Shown piece by piece: positions 55,481-62,980 of a stretch of 64,000 nt of DNA. This DNA comes from Klebsiella pneumoniae (GTDB lineage: Bacteria; Pseudomonadota; Gammaproteobacteria; Pseudomonadales; UBA5518). The notes below the pieces were generated by a model that had not been told where the DNA came from, made no database searches, and was given only the letters and a program-made list of their open reading frames with translations. The stretch lies in assembly GCA_945862145.1 (NCBI GenBank), contig CAMAXE010000004.1, forward strand, positions 118,705 through 182,704, given 5' to 3'. The position numbers were made by a program, and so were the translations under genes. The stretch's first letter is position 1; every line of letters starts with the position of its first letter.

Positions 55481-57112
55481 TCAGGTCTGAATGGGCGTGT
55501 TCCAGTCGCCGAAAACGTCACGCCAGACGTCGCCGACCTCACCCAGCGTGACGTCGGCATCGAGTGCTTCCATCATCGCGGGCATGATGTTCTCGCTGCC
55601 CCGGCAGACACGCTCGAGTTCGCGCAGCGCATCGCCCGCGCGGCGTTCACCGCGGGTACGCCGCACCTCCTCCAGGCGAGCGAGCGCCACCTCGAAGGCG
55701 TCATCGACGCCCATGAAACCATCGACGGCGTAAGGCGAGATGTCCTCGCGGAAGTCGGTGACACCCACCACCACGCGCTCGCCGCTGTCCTGGGCCATGA
55801 ATTCCGCGTGCTGGTTCTCCGCGGCACGCGCATGCAGCCAGCCCGAGTCCAGCGTGGCGAGAAAACCGCCCTGCTGCTCGATTTCCTCGAAGAACTGCCA
55901 GGCACGCTCCACCAGCTGGGCGGTGAGCGTCTCGACGTAGTAAGAGCCGCCCAGCGGATCGGTGACGGCGCAGAGGTTGGTTTCGTTCTGCAGCACCTGC
56001 TGGATCCGCACGGACATCTGGTGGGCATGTTCCGAGGGAATCGAGAGCGCCTCGTCATAGCCCGAGACCCCCAGCGATTGCACGCCACCCAGCACACCGG
56101 CAAGCGCCATCAGGGTGCCGCGGACGATGTTGTTCAGGGGTTGTTGCCAGGTCATCATCGAGCCGGCCGTCACGCAGTGGATGCGCAGATTCGCCACCTT
56201 CGGGTTGGTGATCCCGTAGCGACGCTCGAGGAGTTGCGTCCACATGAGGCGTGCCGCGCGGAGCTTGCAGGCCTCCTCGATGATGTCCATCGACATGCGG
56301 AAGCTGACGCCCCCGCAGCCGCGCGCCGCTTCCTCCATCGGCATGCTGCCGCGGCGCTTGATCTCGTCGAGATACTCCACCGCGTTGGCCAATAGCGCGC
56401 CCAGCTCCTGGTAGGCATTCAAGCCGCTGTCGGCACCGTTGTAGCCGGCGATCGACACCGGCACCCAGCGCGGCAGGTGCTTCGAGCAGAACTCCATGAT
56501 GTCGGCGTTGAAGCGCAGCCCCGCGGGTGTGGGGATCTGCTGCTTGGTGACGCAACCAAGGTAGGTGAGGAAGAAATCGCTCTGGCCCGTGCCAGCGAGC
56601 GTGCGCAGGTCGATGCCGCGGCGCTTGGCGACGGTCCAGTAGCCGGCGAGCGCAAAGGGCGCGTGCTGCACCACCGCACCACCCGCGTGGCCGTAGGTGC
56701 TCTCGATGGGCAGGCCATCCATGCAGATCGCTATATCACGCACGCTCTGCATCACCGCTCCGGTGAGGCCCACGTCCTCGCGGCGGGCGAGCACGTCCGG
56801 ATGGTCTACGTTGTAGCAGTGGTCTCCGGTGTTGCGATCGTGTTCCATCAGGAAGCCCGTCTCGCCGTTGGCAAGCAGGAACTTGATGCGCGCGTTCTCG
56901 TCCTCGGGCTTGCCGAAACCCGAGAGCTGGAAGATGCGCCAGGCCTTGGTGCGGTAGCCCGTGGGGTAGGCGCCACGGTGGAACGGGGCCGCCCCCGGGG
57001 ATGCGTCCATGACGCGGCGATGTTCCGCCGGGATGTCCTCGGCAGAGTAAAAGGACTTCAGCGGGATGCCGGAGACGCTGTTCCAGCGCTGCGGCCGGGA
57101 GTCGTGGTTCAT
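55481..57112 (-). CDS. Divergent acyl-CoA mutase large subunit (B12-dependent), substrate unknown
   Basis: 543-residue TIM-barrel subunit of a two-chain acyl-CoA mutase, the layout of isobutyryl-CoA and 2-hydroxyisobutyryl-CoA mutases. Fold-level matches to methylmalonyl-CoA mutase are clear: YPTGYRTKAWRIFQLSGFG, TGQSDFF, RIHCVTAGSMMTWQQPLNNIVRG, TDPLGGSYYVETLT. Substrate-site residues differ. The Tyr89 position (Phe or Ile in relatives) is Leu63, the Arg207 position (Gln in relatives) is Cys187, and the His244 position is Asn225 in SIAGYNGADSG. It therefore should not be called methylmalonyl-CoA mutase. Start at 57112 (MNHDSRPQRW) is preferred over 57142. First gene of a five-gene operon. 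Confidence 0.9.
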   Translation of the reverse strand: MNHDSRPQRWNSVSGIPLKSFYSAEDIPAEHRRVMDASPGAAPFHRGAYPTGYRTKAWRIFQLSGFGKPEDENARIKFLLANGETGFLMEHDRNTGDHCYNVDHPDVLARREDVGLTGAVMQSVRDIAICMDGLPIESTYGHAGGAVVQHAPFALAGYWTVAKRRGIDLRTLAGTGQSDFFLTYLGCVTKQQIPTPAGLRFNADIMEFCSKHLPRWVPVSIAGYNGADSGLNAYQELGALLANAVEYLDEIKRRGSMPMEEAARGCGGVSFRMSMDIIEEACKLRAARLMWTQLLERRYGITNPKVANLRIHCVTAGSMMTWQQPLNNIVRGTLMALAGVLGGVQSLGVSGYDEALSIPSEHAHQMSVRIQQVLQNETNLCAVTDPLGGSYYVETLTAQLVERAWQFFEEIEQQGGFLATLDSGWLHARAAENQHAEFMAQDSGERVVVGVTDFREDISPYAVDGFMGVDDAFEVALARLEEVRRTRGERRAGDALRELERVCRGSENIMPAMMEALDADVTLGEVGDVWRDVFGDWNTPIQT

Positions 57113-57195
57113 CGGGCAATGACCTGTATGGGAGGGCGACATCGGCCCGGAAGACCCGAAGGCGGTCGAGGGGCCAAAAACGTCTGGTTGACGAA

Positions 57196-57214
57196 GAGTA
57201 AAAAATAGTTACCC
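57196..57214. promoter_or_regulatory. Possible operator in the divergent mutase/alcohol dehydrogenase promoter region
   Basis: GAGTAA-N7-TTACCC is an imperfect inverted repeat (5 of 6 positions) within the only AT-rich patch of the 179 bases between the divergent starts at 57112 and 57292. A TetR regulator is encoded in the rightward operon, so this is the likeliest place for its binding. A TTGACG at 57188-57193 lies beside it but no good -10 element was found. Confidence 0.35.
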
Positions 57215-57291
57215 TTGAGTCCAGAAAAATTCACGGGCGTCGGGCACAGGTGGCCGATCGCCAACGTGCTCGCACTCCCGGAGGCTTCAGC

Positions 57292-58467
57292 ATGAGCGCG
57301 CCAGTCAGCAGTGTGGGTCTCACCACCACCGAGCGGGTCATCCTGGGCCGTCGCGTAGCCGAGGCCCTCCCCGAGGAAGTCGAGCGTCTGGGAGTCTCTC
57401 GCGTATTCCTTCTCTGCAGCCGCTCGCTGAACCGCAACACCGATGAAATCGAGCAGGTGCGCCGCGCACTAGGCAGCAAGCTTGTGGGCGTCTACGACGG
57501 CATGCCGCCGCATGCACCACGCTCCGCGGTGCTCGAGGCCGCTGCGCAGGCACGGGCCGCGGGTTGCGATCTCATCGTCGGCATCGGCGGCGGCTCGATC
57601 ATCGACGCCGGCAAGATCGTGGCGATGTGCCTGGAGCACGATCTGCGCGAGCACGACGACATGGAGCCCTTCCACGTCTATGTAAACGAGCAGGGGCAGG
57701 TCATCAAGCCGTCCTTCCGCGGCCCGAAAATCCGTGTGATCAACGTGCCCACCACCCTCTCGGGTGGTGAATTCAACGCGCTTTCGGGCGCCACCGACGA
57801 GAAGATCAAGCACAAGCAGGGCTACGAGCACGCCATGATGGCCCCCGTCAGCGTGATCCTCGATCCCGCGCTCGGGCTGCATACCCCGGAGTGGCTGTGG
57901 CTCTCCACCGGCGTGCGCTCGGTGGACCACGCGCTGGAAACCCTGGGCTCCTTCGAATCCAACGATTTCTGCGACGGCATGGCCGAGTGTGCGTTGCGGC
58001 TGCTCGCCGAGGGCATGCCCCGCGTCAAGGCCAACCCGCACGATCTCGAAGCGCGCCTCAAATGTCAGATCGGTGTGTGGCAGTCGATGATCCCGATCAT
58101 CGGCGGCACCCCCATGGGCGCGAGCCACGCCATAGGCCACATCCTGGGTGGCACCTGCGACGTGCCGCACGGCTACTGCTCCTGCGTGATGGCTCCCTGG
58201 GTGCTGGCCTTCAATGAACCCGTGAACGGCGAGCGCCAGAAACGCATCAGCGCGGCCTTCGGTCAGCCGGGCAAGCGCGCGAGCGATGTGGTGGATGCCT
58301 TCATCCGCGAGCTGGGCATGCCGAGGCGGCTCTCCGAGGTGGGCGTGGGCGAGGATCGCCTGCAACAGGTGGCCGAGTACACCATGATGGACCTCTGGGC
58401 GCGCACCAACCCGCGCACCATTGCCGGCCCCGACGATGTGATGCAGATCCTGCGTCTGGCGGCCTGA
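57292..58467 (+). CDS. Iron-containing alcohol dehydrogenase family protein
   Basis: 391 residues, group III metal-dependent dehydrogenase. NAD-binding GIGGGSIIDAGKIVAM; metal ligands are Asp in GVRSVDHALETL and His residues in GASHAIGHILGGTCDVPHGYC. The arrangement is closest to the maleylacetate-reductase-like and hydroxyacid-oxoacid branch. It interconverts an alcohol or hydroxy acid with the carbonyl using NAD(P)H. Start at 57292 has GAGG eight bases upstream. The TetR gene starts one base after its stop. Confidence 0.9.
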   Translation: MSAPVSSVGLTTTERVILGRRVAEALPEEVERLGVSRVFLLCSRSLNRNTDEIEQVRRALGSKLVGVYDGMPPHAPRSAVLEAAAQARAAGCDLIVGIGGGSIIDAGKIVAMCLEHDLREHDDMEPFHVYVNEQGQVIKPSFRGPKIRVINVPTTLSGGEFNALSGATDEKIKHKQGYEHAMMAPVSVILDPALGLHTPEWLWLSTGVRSVDHALETLGSFESNDFCDGMAECALRLLAEGMPRVKANPHDLEARLKCQIGVWQSMIPIIGGTPMGASHAIGHILGGTCDVPHGYCSCVMAPWVLAFNEPVNGERQKRISAAFGQPGKRASDVVDAFIRELGMPRRLSEVGVGEDRLQQVAEYTMMDLWARTNPRTIAGPDDVMQILRLAA

Positions 58468-58468
58468 C

Positions 58469-59083
58469 ATGAAGACCCGGCCCCCAACCCTCAAGAGCGA
58501 AGTCGCCGACTACAAGCGCCGGCGCATCCGCGAGGAGGCGAGCCACCTCATCTACCGCCTTGGCTACGAAGGCACCACCCTGGACGCCGTGGCTGAACGG
58601 CTGCACGTCACGAAACCGTTCATCTACAGCCACTACAAGAACAAGGGCGAAATCCTGTTTGACATCTGTCGTGGAGGGATCGCGCTTTCCCTTGAGGCGC
58701 TGCGGGCAGCACTGCAGACGCGAGGCAGCGCAATGGAGCGCTTGCGTCTTGGGGTCGAGCAGGTCGCGCGGATCGTGATCGACAACCAAGAGTACATCGT
58801 TGTCTACGAGCGGGAGGAAAAAAACCTTGAGCCGGGCGACGCGCGCCAGATTCGCGAACAGCGCCACCGCTTTGACGCCGAGCTCGGCGCGCTGCTGCGG
58901 GAAGGGCAGGCATCCGGAGATTTCGAGATTGACGACATCTCGCTCGTCTCGCTCACAATCGGCGGGATGATCAGCTGGGTCAGCCTCTGGTATTCCCCGG
59001 AGGGCAAGCGCTCGGCCAGCGAGATCATCGCGCACCTTATCGGTTCCGTGGAGAAGATTGTGTCTCCTCGCTCTGGCAGCTGA
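58469..59083 (+). CDS. TetR family transcriptional regulator
   Basis: 204 residues. N-terminal helix-turn-helix at about 18-65 (RIREEASHLIYRLGYEGTTLDAVAERLHVTKPFIYSHYKNKGEIL) is typical TetR; the C-terminal ligand domain (FDAELGALLREGQASGDFEIDDISLVSLTIGGMISWVSLWYSPEG) resembles regulators of fatty-acid and acyl-CoA catabolism. It follows the alcohol dehydrogenase gene directly and probably controls the divergent mutase and dehydrogenase operons through the inverted repeat at 57196-57214, with an acyl-CoA as likely effector. Confidence 0.93.
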   Translation: MKTRPPTLKSEVADYKRRRIREEASHLIYRLGYEGTTLDAVAERLHVTKPFIYSHYKNKGEILFDICRGGIALSLEALRAALQTRGSAMERLRLGVEQVARIVIDNQEYIVVYEREEKNLEPGDARQIREQRHRFDAELGALLREGQASGDFEIDDISLVSLTIGGMISWVSLWYSPEGKRSASEIIAHLIGSVEKIVSPRSGS

Positions 59084-59104
59084 AGAAAGCAGGAGGAAGT
59101 TCGG

Positions 59105-60727
59105 ATGGAAACCGCGCCTAGACGCAACGCAGATCCCAGGATTCCAGCCGCGGATGCCTGTGTGGTGCGGTACCTGCTCGACCGCCTCGCACGCGAGCGG
59201 CCGAGCGAAATCTACGTGGTATTCGAGAACGGAGAGCAGTGGAGCTTCGCCGAGACGCGGCGCCGGGTGATTGCCACCGCCGCCGGCCTCGCCGCACTCG
59301 GCGTCAGCCAGGGCGACCACGTGGCCGTCTGGCTACCCAACGGCCGCGAGGGTCTACTCACTTTCCTCGCTATCAATTACCTGGGCGCAGTCTTCGTGCC
59401 CTTCAACACCGCTTATCGTGGCCGGATGCTCGAGCATGTGATCGAGAACTCTGACGCCGAGGTGATAGTGGCACACTCAAGCCTCGCGCCGCGGCTCGCG
59501 GAGGTTGCAACCGCGCGCGTCCGTACTATCGTCCTGAGCGGCCCCTGCGACGATGTACCCCAGGGGTTAAACTGCATCGAATTCTCGAACCTGCAGGGCA
59601 ACGAAGCGGATTTACCCGCACTCTCGCGACCAATACAGCCTTGGGACACGCAGTCGATCATCTACACCTCAGGCACCACGGGACCCTCAAAGGGCGTCCT
59701 CTCCTCATACCTGCACATCTTCACGAATGCCGGTCCCGAGACCTGGCATTTCGTAACTGGCACGGACCGATTCCTCGTCAATATGCCCCTCTTTCACATC
59801 GGAGGAATGGGCATCATCTTCGTGATGCTGGTTCGCGGCGGCTCGATCGCGATCATGGAGAACTTCAGTACGCTGGAATTCTGGCCCTTCGTGTCGCGCA
59901 CGCGCACCACCGTGGTGTTCCTGCTGGGCGTAATGGCCACTTTTCTGCTTAAACAGCCATCCGCGTCGAGCGACCGCTCGCATTCAGTGCGGCTCGCCTT
60001 CATGGTGCCCTTCACGGAGACCGCCTCGGAGTTCAGGGAACGCTTCGGGATAGACATCTACACAATCTTCAACATGACCGAGATCTCCTCGCCGATCGTC
60101 TCGGACCCCAACCCTCACAAGCGCGGCACCTGCGGTAAGGTACGCCCAGGAGTCGAGGTGCGACTAGTCGACGACAATGACTGCGAGGTCACGACAGGCG
60201 AGGTAGGGGAAATGATCGTACGCACCGACCGGCCCTGGGGGATGAACCACGGTTACTACAAAAACCCGGAGGCAACGGCCGAGGCCTGGCGCAACGGCTG
60301 GTTCCACACCGGTGACTGCTTCCGGCGCGACGACGACGGCTATTTCTATTTCGTGGATCGCCGCAAGGACGCGATCCGCCGGCGGGGAGAGAACATCTCT
60401 TCCTTCGAGGTGGAGGCAGAGGTCACCGCTTACCCCGCGGTCCGCGAGGCGGCGGCCTACGCGGTTCCGAGCGACGTTGGGGAGGACGAAGTCATGATCG
60501 CCGTTGCTCCAGTCGAGGGCGCTCGACTGGAGCCCGCTGAGCTTTTCGCCTTCCTACTCGAACGAATGCCGCACTTCATGGTGCCGCGCTACGTGCGCAT
60601 CCTCGCGGAACTTCCAAAGACACCGTCGGCCAAGGTGCAAAAACATCTGCTGCGTGCCGAGGCGGTGACCACCGACGCCTGGGACCGCAATGCGCACGGC
60701 CTTCAGGTACGCCGGGAACGGTTGTAA
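59105..60727 (+). CDS. AMP-dependent acyl-CoA ligase (CaiC-like)
   Basis: 540-residue ANL-family ligase. SIIYTSGTTGPSKGVLSSY (P-loop), NMPLFHIGGMGIIF, IFNMTEISSPI (A5), GNGWFHTGD-type NGWFHTGDCFRRDDDGYFYFVDRRKDAIRRRGENISSFEVE (A7-A8) and the catalytic Lys in TPSAKVQKHLLR. Nearest recognisable type is crotonobetaine/carnitine-CoA ligase. It would activate the acid formed by alcohol oxidation for the mutase. Strong ribosome-binding site AGGAGGAA precedes the ATG. In the TetR transcript, 21 bases downstream of that gene. Confidence 0.92.
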   Translation: METAPRRNADPRIPAADACVVRYLLDRLARERPSEIYVVFENGEQWSFAETRRRVIATAAGLAALGVSQGDHVAVWLPNGREGLLTFLAINYLGAVFVPFNTAYRGRMLEHVIENSDAEVIVAHSSLAPRLAEVATARVRTIVLSGPCDDVPQGLNCIEFSNLQGNEADLPALSRPIQPWDTQSIIYTSGTTGPSKGVLSSYLHIFTNAGPETWHFVTGTDRFLVNMPLFHIGGMGIIFVMLVRGGSIAIMENFSTLEFWPFVSRTRTTVVFLLGVMATFLLKQPSASSDRSHSVRLAFMVPFTETASEFRERFGIDIYTIFNMTEISSPIVSDPNPHKRGTCGKVRPGVEVRLVDDNDCEVTTGEVGEMIVRTDRPWGMNHGYYKNPEATAEAWRNGWFHTGDCFRRDDDGYFYFVDRRKDAIRRRGENISSFEVEAEVTAYPAVREAAAYAVPSDVGEDEVMIAVAPVEGARLEPAELFAFLLERMPHFMVPRYVRILAELPKTPSAKVQKHLLRAEAVTTDAWDRNAHGLQVRRERL

Positions 60728-60740
60728 GGCGATTCCGAAA

Positions 60741-60767
60741 TTGACAGTACTGATTAGTAGATACAAG
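60741..60767 (+). promoter_or_regulatory. Possible promoter before the PQQ dehydrogenase gene
   Basis: Perfect -35 TTGACA at 60741-60746, then TACAAG at 60762-60767 as a poor -10 after only 15 bases. TACT-N4-AGTA (60748-60759) between them is a small inverted repeat that could bind a regulator. The start codon is 113 bases downstream of it. Confidence 0.35.
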
Positions 60768-60879
60768 ATACCGTGAGTAATGTTTTATATGGAGCAATGG
60801 CTGAATGAATACGCCTGAGTCGCCCACCCGCAGGACCGACGGAATGGTCTCAGCAGCGGTATTGGCCTGAGTCGGAGCG

Positions 60880-62925
60880 ATGAAACCACGCGCAGAATGC
60901 CGACCACTCAAGCGCCTGCTCCAGGGGGTTGTCGTTCTGTGTCTTGTTTTGTCCGGAACCGCCACGCCCGCGGCAGCCCGGGACACGGGCTGGCCCTCCC
61001 ACGGACTCAACGCCGCGGAGACTCGCAACTCCCCCCTCTCCCAGATAACAGCCAACAACCTCCCCTCGCTCGGCCTCGCCTGGCAGGCCGATCTCGACAG
61101 CAACCGAGGTCTCGAAGGCACGCCGATCGTGGTCGACGGAGTGATGTACGTCAGTGCAACCTGGAGTCGCGTCACCGCGCTCGACGCCCGCGATGGCACC
61201 GTGCTCTGGCGTTTCGATCCGGAAATAGCCCACACCGCGGCACGGAATGGATGCTGCGATGCCGTCAACCGGGGCGTGGCCGTCGCAGATGGTCGTGTGT
61301 TCCTCGGTAGCTACGATGGCCGGCTGATCGCGCTCGACGCCCGTAACGGGAAAACCTTGTGGGTCGTCGATACGGTCGCAGACCCGAATCGCCCGTACAC
61401 GATCACCGGGGCCCCGCGCCTCGTGAAGGACATGGTCGTTATCGGCAACGGTGGCGCAGACTACGGCGTTCGCGGCTACGTTTCGGCCTACGAGCAAAAG
61501 ACCGGAAAACTGCGATGGCGCTTCTTCACCGTTCCAGGTTCCGCGATGGGGCCCTTCGAGCACACCGAACTGGAAACCGCGGCCAAGACCTGGGATCCGG
61601 CAAGCCCATGGGCGACGGGGGTGGGCGGTACGGTCTGGGACAGCATGTCCTGGGATCCGGAGCTCGACCTGCTCTACGTGGGCACGGGTAACGGCTCCCC
61701 ATGGGCTCGCTTCGTCCGCAGTCCCTCGGGTGGCGATAACCTTTATCTCTCTTCGATTCTGGCAATCGATCCCGACGATGGCCGTCTGGTTTGGCATTAC
61801 CAGACCACGCCGGCCGACAGTTGGGATTACACGGCGACACAGCACATCATCCTCGCCGATATCCTCTGGCGGGGCAGCACTCGCAAGGTTCTTTTCCAAG
61901 CACCCAAGAACGGCTTCTTCTACGTGCTCGATCGCAAGACCGGAGAACTCCTCGCCGCGGACCAATACGTGCGAGTGACCTGGGCCTCCCACGTAGACCT
62001 CGCGACTGGCCGGCCAGTTGAGAGCGCCACCGCGGACTACCGTCGCGAGGACCGGGTCATTTTCCCCTCGACTATGGGCGGCCACAACTGGCACCCGATG
62101 GCCTTCAACGCGGGCACGGGGCTGGTCTACATTCCGGCGCAGGAGGCGGCCACGCACTTCTCTCCCACCCGATTCACCGTCCTGCTCGGTGGCGCCGCGA
62201 GCACGACGGCGGAGGAAATCGTCCCGGACGATTTCATCGGTAATTCGGTGTTGATCGGCTGGGACCCGCAGGCCCGCGCGGTGCGCTGGTCCTACCCTCG
62301 CCCGATGTTCTCGAACGCAGGGGTGCTGTCGACGGATGGAGGACTCGTCGTGCAGGGCGATGGCGAGGGATACCTCAACTTTCACGACGCGGCGACGGGC
62401 AAGCTGCTGCGACGGATTGAGACGGGCACAGGCATCGTGGCTCCGCCGATTTCCTATGCCATAGATGGGCGTCAGTACATCGCAGTGCTGGCTGGTTGGG
62501 GCGGCGCACTGTTCGGCCATGCAGAGCGGCAATCCGCCGCAAGACGCTACAGTAACGCCGGTCGCATTATCGTGCTTGCACTGGACGGCAGCCCGGTGCC
62601 GCTGCCCGACGAGGTGCCCGCCGTGACGCCGCGCGCCGAGGGCGATCGACTGCGGCCCTTGGACGAGACGGCGCAGCGCGGGCGTGCGGTTTATGTTGCA
62701 CACTGCGGTGCTTGCCACAGCTGGTTCGGGCACAACGGGCTACTGCCTGACCTGCGTCGCACGGCTCCCGCCGTTGTCGACGAACTTGAGAGGATCGTGT
62801 TGGAAGGCGGGCTCGAGGCGCGCGGCATGCCCGCTTTCCGCGATACGCTCACGGCCGCGCAGGTCGAGGACCTAAAGGCCTACCTGAGAGCAGTGCGCCT
62901 GGATGCCCCGGCACACCGACCCTGA
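60880..62925 (+). CDS. PQQ-dependent alcohol dehydrogenase with C-terminal cytochrome c (quinohaemoprotein)
   Basis: 681 residues. Signal peptide (LLQGVVVLCLVLSGTATPAAA), then an eight-bladed propeller. The vicinal disulfide of PQQ alcohol dehydrogenases is Cys125-Cys126 (ARNGCCDAVNRG); the catalytic Asp is Asp316 in PADSWDYTAT. Thr318 stands where lanthanide enzymes have Asp, so Ca2+ is the likely metal. The C-terminal domain binds haem through CGACH (YVAHCGACHSWFG) with Met in RGMPAF. It oxidises an alcohol in the periplasm and passes electrons to the chain. No PQQ-synthesis gene is in the window. The TonB receptor gene follows after 55 bases. Confidence 0.93.
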   Translation: MKPRAECRPLKRLLQGVVVLCLVLSGTATPAAARDTGWPSHGLNAAETRNSPLSQITANNLPSLGLAWQADLDSNRGLEGTPIVVDGVMYVSATWSRVTALDARDGTVLWRFDPEIAHTAARNGCCDAVNRGVAVADGRVFLGSYDGRLIALDARNGKTLWVVDTVADPNRPYTITGAPRLVKDMVVIGNGGADYGVRGYVSAYEQKTGKLRWRFFTVPGSAMGPFEHTELETAAKTWDPASPWATGVGGTVWDSMSWDPELDLLYVGTGNGSPWARFVRSPSGGDNLYLSSILAIDPDDGRLVWHYQTTPADSWDYTATQHIILADILWRGSTRKVLFQAPKNGFFYVLDRKTGELLAADQYVRVTWASHVDLATGRPVESATADYRREDRVIFPSTMGGHNWHPMAFNAGTGLVYIPAQEAATHFSPTRFTVLLGGAASTTAEEIVPDDFIGNSVLIGWDPQARAVRWSYPRPMFSNAGVLSTDGGLVVQGDGEGYLNFHDAATGKLLRRIETGTGIVAPPISYAIDGRQYIAVLAGWGGALFGHAERQSAARRYSNAGRIIVLALDGSPVPLPDEVPAVTPRAEGDRLRPLDETAQRGRAVYVAHCGACHSWFGHNGLLPDLRRTAPAVVDELERIVLEGGLEARGMPAFRDTLTAAQVEDLKAYLRAVRLDAPAHRP

Positions 62926-62936
62926 ACCCGAAAACC

Positions 62937-62950
62937 GCGGAGTTATCCGC
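62937..62950 (+). promoter_or_regulatory. Small hairpin between PQQ dehydrogenase and TonB receptor genes
   Basis: GCGGA-GTTA-TCCGC, a perfect 5-bp stem with a tetraloop, in the 55-base gap. There is no T-run, so it is not a clear terminator; it could be an RNA processing or stability site. Confidence 0.25.
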
Positions 62951-62980
62951 CGAGAGACTATCAATAAAAGGAGACAGCGA

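Noticed and set aside
55481..57112. Annotation as methylmalonyl-CoA mutase
   Set aside because: The residues that bind the substrate carboxylate and shield the radical in that enzyme are not present.
60805..60870. A 21-codon frame just upstream of the PQQ dehydrogenase gene, considered as PqqA
   Set aside because: PqqA needs a Glu-x3-Tyr pair that is cross-linked to form PQQ; this peptide has no Tyr.
60880..62925. Lanthanide-dependent (XoxF-type) methanol dehydrogenase
   Set aside because: The residue two after the catalytic Asp is Thr rather than the Asp needed for lanthanides, and a fused cytochrome c is not part of XoxF.
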